Below, piece after piece: positions 59,376 through 64,000 of a stretch of DNA of 64,000 nt (within the stretch, counting starts at the first letter, position 1; every line of letters starts with the position of its first letter). A program made the position numbers and the translations under genes. The notes under the pieces were generated by a model, which worked only from the letters and a program-made list of their open reading frames with translations, was not told where the DNA came from and did no database searches. Source of the stretch: Mesobacillus maritimus (GTDB lineage: Bacteria > Bacillota > Bacilli > Bacillales > Cytobacillaceae); the NCBI RefSeq assembly GCF_019749255.1, contig NZ_JACWFH010000013.1, forward strand, positions 1 through 64,000. Reading direction: 5' to 3'.

Positions 59376-62069
59376 TTATATCATATTCTTCTTTGTTTTA
59401 CTTGCTAAAAATGAACCAGCTAGTAAAAAAGTCGGTAAAGATGCCATTCCGATAATCAGCAACCAATCCATTGGGATAATCGAGACTGTATGGAAAATTG
59501 GCTGAAGTGGCGGGTAGTAGATGACCCCGAGCACAAGAACCAAGGACGAAATAACTGCCCAAACAAGATATTTATTCCCAAATGGATTACGAGCAAAGAT
59601 TGACTTTTCACTTCGGCAATCAAATACGTGAATTAACTGTGCTAAAACAAGTGTTGCAAAGGCAATGGTTTGTGCATAGGCCAAATCATCTGGGTTTCGG
59701 TAATAGATTGTCATAAATGCAATCAGAGTAGCCAAACCAATTAGGAAGCCGCGAGAAATGACTTTCCATCCTAACCCTCTTGCAAACACTCCTTCTTTCG
59801 GATGACGAGGTCCTCGTTTCATAACATCATCCTCTGGTTGATCTAATCCGAGGGCCATGGCTGGTAAACCGTCTGTCACAAGGTTCACCCAAAGAATTTG
59901 AATCGGAACGAGTGGCAAAGGCAATGCAAGAAGCATCGCAAACAACATGACGAGAATTTCACCGACGTTCGAAGCAAGAAGATAACGGATGAACTTTCTA
60001 ATATTCTCATAGATATTTCTACCTTCTTTAATCGCAGCCTTAATCGTCGCAAAGTTATCGTCAAGTAAAACAAGTGAGGAAGCTTCTTTGGCAACATCGG
60101 TTCCGGTAATTCCCATGGCTACACCAATGTCCGCCGCCTTAATCGCTGGCGCATCGTTTACGCCATCCCCTGTCATCGCCACAACATGTCCTTTATTTTG
60201 TAAGGCTTTAACAATCTTCAATTTGTGCTCAGGTGATACACGTGCAAATACCGATACTTCCTCAACAACCTCTTCTAGTTCTTCCACGGATAAGCTCGAT
60301 AATGTAGCTCCATCCATCACACGGCTCCCTTTTGTAAGAATGCCAAGCTCAGTTGCAATTGCTTTAGCTGTTATAAGATGGTCGCCTGTGATCATCACCG
60401 TTTTTATTCCTGCATCGCGGCATTCCTTAACGGCAGTCTTCACTTCAGGTCTAGGTGGATCAATCATTCCTTGTAGACCAATGAAGGTTAAATCTCGTTC
60501 TGCTTCCTTCTCGCTTAGCACCACTGTATTAGCAGGTAATGGTTTAAAGGCAATAGCAATGGTCCTTAAAGCCTTTTCGGCTAGACCGTCAATCGCACCC
60601 TGTACCTTCTCCGTCAGATCCCTGGTTAAATGTTGCTGCCTGTCATCCCATAGGATAGAGCGACTTAACCCAATCAATACATCTGGTGCACCCTTCGTTA
60701 CAACAAACTGACGGCCGTTTCTATCTTTTACAACCATGCTCATCATTTTACGTTGAGAGTCAAATGGAAATTCATTCACAATTTCAAATTGATTCTTCAG
60801 TAATCCCGAACGTGTTAAGCCTGCTTTCATCGCTGCAACCAAAAGAGCACCTTCTGTAGGATCCCCATCTATGACATATTCTTTTTCTTTCTCAATAAGC
60901 TCCGCGTGATTACAAAGCATTCCAAATGTCAGGAGCTGTTGAAGTGGTTTAACTGAGTTAGGGTTGACGGTTCTTTCATCGGAGTAAAATTCCCCTCGAG
61001 GATTATACCCAACACCATCAATCGTCCACGTTTTTCCGCCACTCCAAGCATGGGTAACGGTCATTTTATTTTGTGTTAACGTCCCTGTTTTGTCTGAACA
61101 TATAACAGAAGCACACCCTAATGTTTCGACAGCCGGTAGCTTACGGACAATTGCTTTTTGCTTAATCATTCTTTGTACACCTAGAGATAAAGCAACGGTT
61201 ACGATGGCTGGTAGCCCTTCTGGAATAGCTGCGACTGCAAGCGATACCCCAGCGAGGAACATTGTATATAAATCATGCCCCTGTAAGACCCCCACACCCA
61301 CAACAAGAACGGTGAGGAACAAAGCAACCGTAATCAGAATCTTTCCTAACTGTTCAAGTCTACGTTGAAGTGGCGTTTCCATCGTTTCTGCTGATTGAAG
61401 CAAACCAGCAATTTGACCCATGGCTGTTTTCATCCCTGTGCCGACAACTACACCGACACCATTTCCTCTAGTAACGAGTGTTCCCATAAAGGCCATGTTT
61501 TCCATATCCCCAATACCAGGGTTTGGAATCGTTAGGGTATCAGTATATTTTGACACCGGGACTGATTCACCAGTTAAGGCAGATTCCTCAATCTCCAAAC
61601 TATTTGCTTCAATCAACCTTACATCGGCCCCAATTCGGTCACCCGAGGAGAATTTTATGATATCCCCTGGGACAACCTCTTTAGAGAGTACTTTTACCCA
61701 ACTTCCATTTCTTAACACCATCACTTGTGGAGCAGATAGCTCCTTGAGCGCATCAAGTGATTTTTCTGCTTTCCGCTCCTGGAAGAAGCCAAGGAACGCA
61801 TTGATAACCACGATTGCAATAATGGCAATCGCATCGACCATTTCTCCAAGAAGACCAGAAATCAAAGTGGCTCCAAGTAAAACTAAAACCATAAAATCTT
61901 TAAATTGATTAAAGAACAGAAGTAATGCGGACGGTTTTTCGCCTTCCTCTAATGCATTAAGCCCGTGCTGCTTTTGCCTATTGCTTACTTCCTTTTCTGC
62001 AAGCCCTTCTGTAAAATCAGTGTTTAGGACTTCTGCAATTTCTTTCTTATTCATTTCATGGAACTTCAT
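59376..62069 (-). CDS. yloB: Calcium-transporting P-type ATPase (YloB type)
   Basis: P2A ATPase that exports Ca2+; the B. subtilis homologue YloB is linked to spores. The 897-residue protein has an N-terminal cation-ATPase domain, actuator TGES (166-169), the TM4 ion-site motif PEGLP (283-287), phosphorylated D326 in DKTGTLTQ, FDSQRKMMS and KGAPDVL in the nucleotide domain, TGDGVNDAPA, and six C-terminal helices. Calcium specificity is inferred from family resemblance. Divergent from rqcH. Confidence 0.93.
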   Translation of the reverse strand: MKFHEMNKKEIAEVLNTDFTEGLAEKEVSNRQKQHGLNALEEGEKPSALLLFFNQFKDFMVLVLLGATLISGLLGEMVDAIAIIAIVVINAFLGFFQERKAEKSLDALKELSAPQVMVLRNGSWVKVLSKEVVPGDIIKFSSGDRIGADVRLIEANSLEIEESALTGESVPVSKYTDTLTIPNPGIGDMENMAFMGTLVTRGNGVGVVVGTGMKTAMGQIAGLLQSAETMETPLQRRLEQLGKILITVALFLTVLVVGVGVLQGHDLYTMFLAGVSLAVAAIPEGLPAIVTVALSLGVQRMIKQKAIVRKLPAVETLGCASVICSDKTGTLTQNKMTVTHAWSGGKTWTIDGVGYNPRGEFYSDERTVNPNSVKPLQQLLTFGMLCNHAELIEKEKEYVIDGDPTEGALLVAAMKAGLTRSGLLKNQFEIVNEFPFDSQRKMMSMVVKDRNGRQFVVTKGAPDVLIGLSRSILWDDRQQHLTRDLTEKVQGAIDGLAEKALRTIAIAFKPLPANTVVLSEKEAERDLTFIGLQGMIDPPRPEVKTAVKECRDAGIKTVMITGDHLITAKAIATELGILTKGSRVMDGATLSSLSVEELEEVVEEVSVFARVSPEHKLKIVKALQNKGHVVAMTGDGVNDAPAIKAADIGVAMGITGTDVAKEASSLVLLDDNFATIKAAIKEGRNIYENIRKFIRYLLASNVGEILVMLFAMLLALPLPLVPIQILWVNLVTDGLPAMALGLDQPEDDVMKRGPRHPKEGVFARGLGWKVISRGFLIGLATLIAFMTIYYRNPDDLAYAQTIAFATLVLAQLIHVFDCRSEKSIFARNPFGNKYLVWAVISSLVLVLGVIYYPPLQPIFHTVSIIPMDWLLIIGMASLPTFLLAGSFLASKTKKNMI

Positions 62070-62195
62070 CGGGCCAACTCACTTCCCCTTTCAGCGACTG
62101 TTCATATCTGTCGTAATCTATAGTGAAAGCTTATTCAGCCCTGTCCAAAAAAATGCTATTATGATAGAGAAGAAAATGAAAAGGATGTTTTGCCA
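62070..62195. other. Divergent promoter region between yloB and rqcH
   Basis: 126 bp. On the plus strand TATTATGAT (62157-62165) contains good -10 hexamers, but no convincing -35 is found. Nothing else was seen. Confidence 0.4.
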
Positions 62196-63905
62196 ATGTC
62201 ATTTGACGGATTATTTACCAGAGCCGTGACGAACGAACTGTCCACCCTGTTAAAAGGTGGACGTGTAAATAAAATACACCAACCATTCAAAAATGAAATT
62301 ATCATGGTCATTCGAGCAGGTGGAGTCAATCACAAAGTCCTCCTTTCCGCTCATCCTAGCTATGCGAGAGTACAGTTGACAAACGACCAATATGATAATC
62401 CAAGTGAGCCACCAATGTTTTGCATGTTGCTAAGAAAACATCTAGAAGGCTATATTATTGAGGATATTCATCAAGTAGGGCTCGATAGAATGATTGTGTT
62501 TGAAGTAAAAGGCCGAAATGAAATTGGGGACCTTTCTTATAAACAACTCATCGTGGAAATTATGGGTCGACATAGCAATATCGTCCTTGTTGATAAAGGT
62601 AGGAATATGATTCTAGACAGCATTAAGCATGTTTCCTTTGCTATGAACACGCACCGGGCCATCCAACCTGGACAAGAGTACATCATGCCTCCTGCTCAGG
62701 ATAAAAGAAATCCATTTGAGGTAGATGAGCAAGAAATTTTACGAACGATTGATTTTAATGCCGGGCTTTTAGACAAACAGCTTGTACAGCATTACGCCGG
62801 AATTTCTCCGCTAATGGCTAAGGAAATCTTATTTCACGCAGGGCTTGCCAATCGGACAACCCTCCCGAAGGCCTTCTTAGAATTAATGAGTGATGTAAAA
62901 AAGCATCACTATCAGCCTGCGATTACTACATTTAAAGGCAGGGAATCTTTTTACTTATTCCCTCTCAAGCATTTAAGTGAAGAATCCCGAGTTTTTGATT
63001 CAACTGGAGAGTTACTTGACCGGTACTATTTTGGAAAAGCAGAACGAGACCGCGTAAAACAACAATCCAATGACTTGGAGCGTTTTATTACAAACGAAAA
63101 AGAAAAAAACGAGAAAAAAATTAAAAAGCTTGAGCGTACATTAGTGGAGGCAAAAAATGCGGATCAGTACCAGTTGTTTGGAGAGTTACTAACTGCTAAC
63201 CTTTACGCTACCGAAAAAGGAATGAAGGAAGTTAGTGTGTTAAATTATTATTCAGAGGACGGTTCTAACATAACCATTCCACTCGACCCAAGAAAAACGC
63301 CTTCAGAAAATGCCCAAAAATATTTCACTCGTTATCAAAAAGCCAAAAACGCCTTAAAAATTGTTGAAAAACAAATTCATCATGCCCGAGAAGAAGTAGC
63401 TTATTTTGAAGGCTTACAGCAACAAGTAGAAGCCGCATCCCCTAAAGACATCCAAGAAATTAGAGATGAATTGGTTGAGGGCGGATATATTAGGCAAAGA
63501 CAAAAGCGTGGAAATAAGAAAAATCAAGTAATGAAAATAGTCCTTGAACGTTATACTTCTTCAGATGGAACCGAAATTCTTGTTGGAAAAAACAACAAGC
63601 AAAATGACTATTTAACAAACAAGGCTGCAGCTCGTGATGATATCTGGTTGCATACAAAAGACATTCCAGGATCACATGTCGTGATTCGTAGCAAGGAGCC
63701 TGCCGAAAAAACCATTCTTGAAGCCGCAACCATTGCTGCTTATTATAGTAAAGCACGTAGCTCTAGCTCTGTGCCGGTTGATTTCACTAAGGTACGGCAT
63801 GTAAAAAAACCTTCGGGTGCTAAACCTGGATTTGTTATTTATGAGCAACAACAAACCGTTTATGTAACGCCAGATGAAGATCTTGTGCTGGCATTGAAGA
63901 AATAA
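62196..63905 (+). CDS. rqcH: Ribosome quality-control factor RqcH (NFACT/FbpA family)
   Basis: Binds stalled 50S-nascent-chain complexes and adds C-terminal alanine tails with tRNA-Ala. The 569-residue protein has the NFACT-N domain with the essential D97-R98 pair ([10 protein letters not shown]), HhH domain, two coiled coils (about 285-325 and 385-425) and the NFACT-R domain with [32 protein letters not shown]. Start ATG 62196 follows AAAAGG; TTG 62190 is less likely. Same as B. subtilis YloA. Confidence 0.96.
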   Translation: MSFDGLFTRAVTNELSTLLKGGRVNKIHQPFKNEIIMVIRAGGVNHKVLLSAHPSYARVQLTNDQYDNPSEPPMFCMLLRKHLEGYIIEDIHQVGLDRMIVFEVKGRNEIGDLSYKQLIVEIMGRHSNIVLVDKGRNMILDSIKHVSFAMNTHRAIQPGQEYIMPPAQDKRNPFEVDEQEILRTIDFNAGLLDKQLVQHYAGISPLMAKEILFHAGLANRTTLPKAFLELMSDVKKHHYQPAITTFKGRESFYLFPLKHLSEESRVFDSTGELLDRYYFGKAERDRVKQQSNDLERFITNEKEKNEKKIKKLERTLVEAKNADQYQLFGELLTANLYATEKGMKEVSVLNYYSEDGSNITIPLDPRKTPSENAQKYFTRYQKAKNALKIVEKQIHHAREEVAYFEGLQQQVEAASPKDIQEIRDELVEGGYIRQRQKRGNKKNQVMKIVLERYTSSDGTEILVGKNNKQNDYLTNKAAARDDIWLHTKDIPGSHVVIRSKEPAEKTILEAATIAAYYSKARSSSSVPVDFTKVRHVKKPSGAKPGFVIYEQQQTVYVTPDEDLVLALKK

Positions 63906-63945
63906 TACGGTAGAATTTTTGGGGTTCAAAGCACATTTTGGCACA

Positions 63946-63987
63946 AAAAGGACTTGGTTCTTACTTTTTAGAACCAAGTCTTTTTAT
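63946..63987 (+). terminator. Terminator of rqcH
   Basis: Stem GACTTGGTTCT (63951-63961) / AGAACCAAGTC (63970-63980) with A-rich left flank and TTTTTATTTT tail. Confidence 0.88.
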
Positions 63988-64000
63988 TTTCTAGTTGGTG

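Noticed and set aside
60088-60711. 207-residue open frame antisense to the P-type ATPase
   Set aside because: Shadow of a highly conserved gene; no ribosome site and serine/threonine-rich composition typical of antisense frames. The same holds for long frames at 15591-16163 (topA) and 37064-37681 (plsX).

Overview
The window is a stretch of core chromosome from a spore-forming member of the Bacillaceae (Firmicutes). Gene order and protein sequences follow the Bacillus subtilis ylo/ylq region from rqcH (yloA) back to proS, read almost entirely on the minus strand. An intact 26-residue spoVM shows that the organism is, or recently was, a sporulator. Moderately low G+C, strong AGGAGG-type ribosome sites and many TTG/GTG starts fit this group. 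The genus cannot be fixed from the sequence alone; the intergenic repeats resemble those I associate with Neobacillus/Cytobacillus-like genomes.

Layout from the left: a tandem repeat at the edge; proS, rseP, dxr, cdsA, uppS (isoprenoid, lipid and cell-envelope precursors, regulated proteolysis); frr, pyrH, tsf, rpsB (translation and UMP kinase); codY, hslU, hslV, xerC (the cod/clp operon); trmFO, topA, dprA; sucD, sucC; rnhB, rbgA, lepB; rplS, trmD, rimM, ylqD, khpA, rpsP, ffh, ylxM, ftsY, smc, rnc (translation, SRP targeting, chromosome organisation); acpP, fabG, fabD, plsX, fapR (fatty-acid and phospholipid synthesis under FapR); recG, fakA, yloU; then rpmB on the plus strand, and back on the minus strand spoVM, thiN, rpe, rsgA, prkC, prpC, rlmN, rsmB, fmt, def, priA, coaBC, rpoZ, gmk, remA, yicC and a P-type calcium ATPase. 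rqcH on the plus strand closes the window.

Compared with B. subtilis, the large fla/che motility operon is missing between codY and rpsB, ylqG/ylqH are missing between rnhB and sucC, and sdaAB/sdaAA are missing between fakA and recG. No prophage, insertion sequence, defence system, CRISPR, tRNA or rRNA was found.

The least ordinary DNA is intergenic. There are two families of palindromic repeats (four copies of one, three or four of the other), with all well-preserved copies in the same orientation. One family has a symmetric internal loop with the same ten bases on both arms; the other shows a compensatory base-pair change between copies. There is also a 51-52 bp tandem array whose unit junctions are hairpins, and a nested set of inverted repeats between rsgA and prkC. 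Regulatory sequence is readable in places: a FapR operator over the fapR start site, an L19-type leader before rplS, and a structured rpsB leader. I did not find a previously undescribed protein system here.
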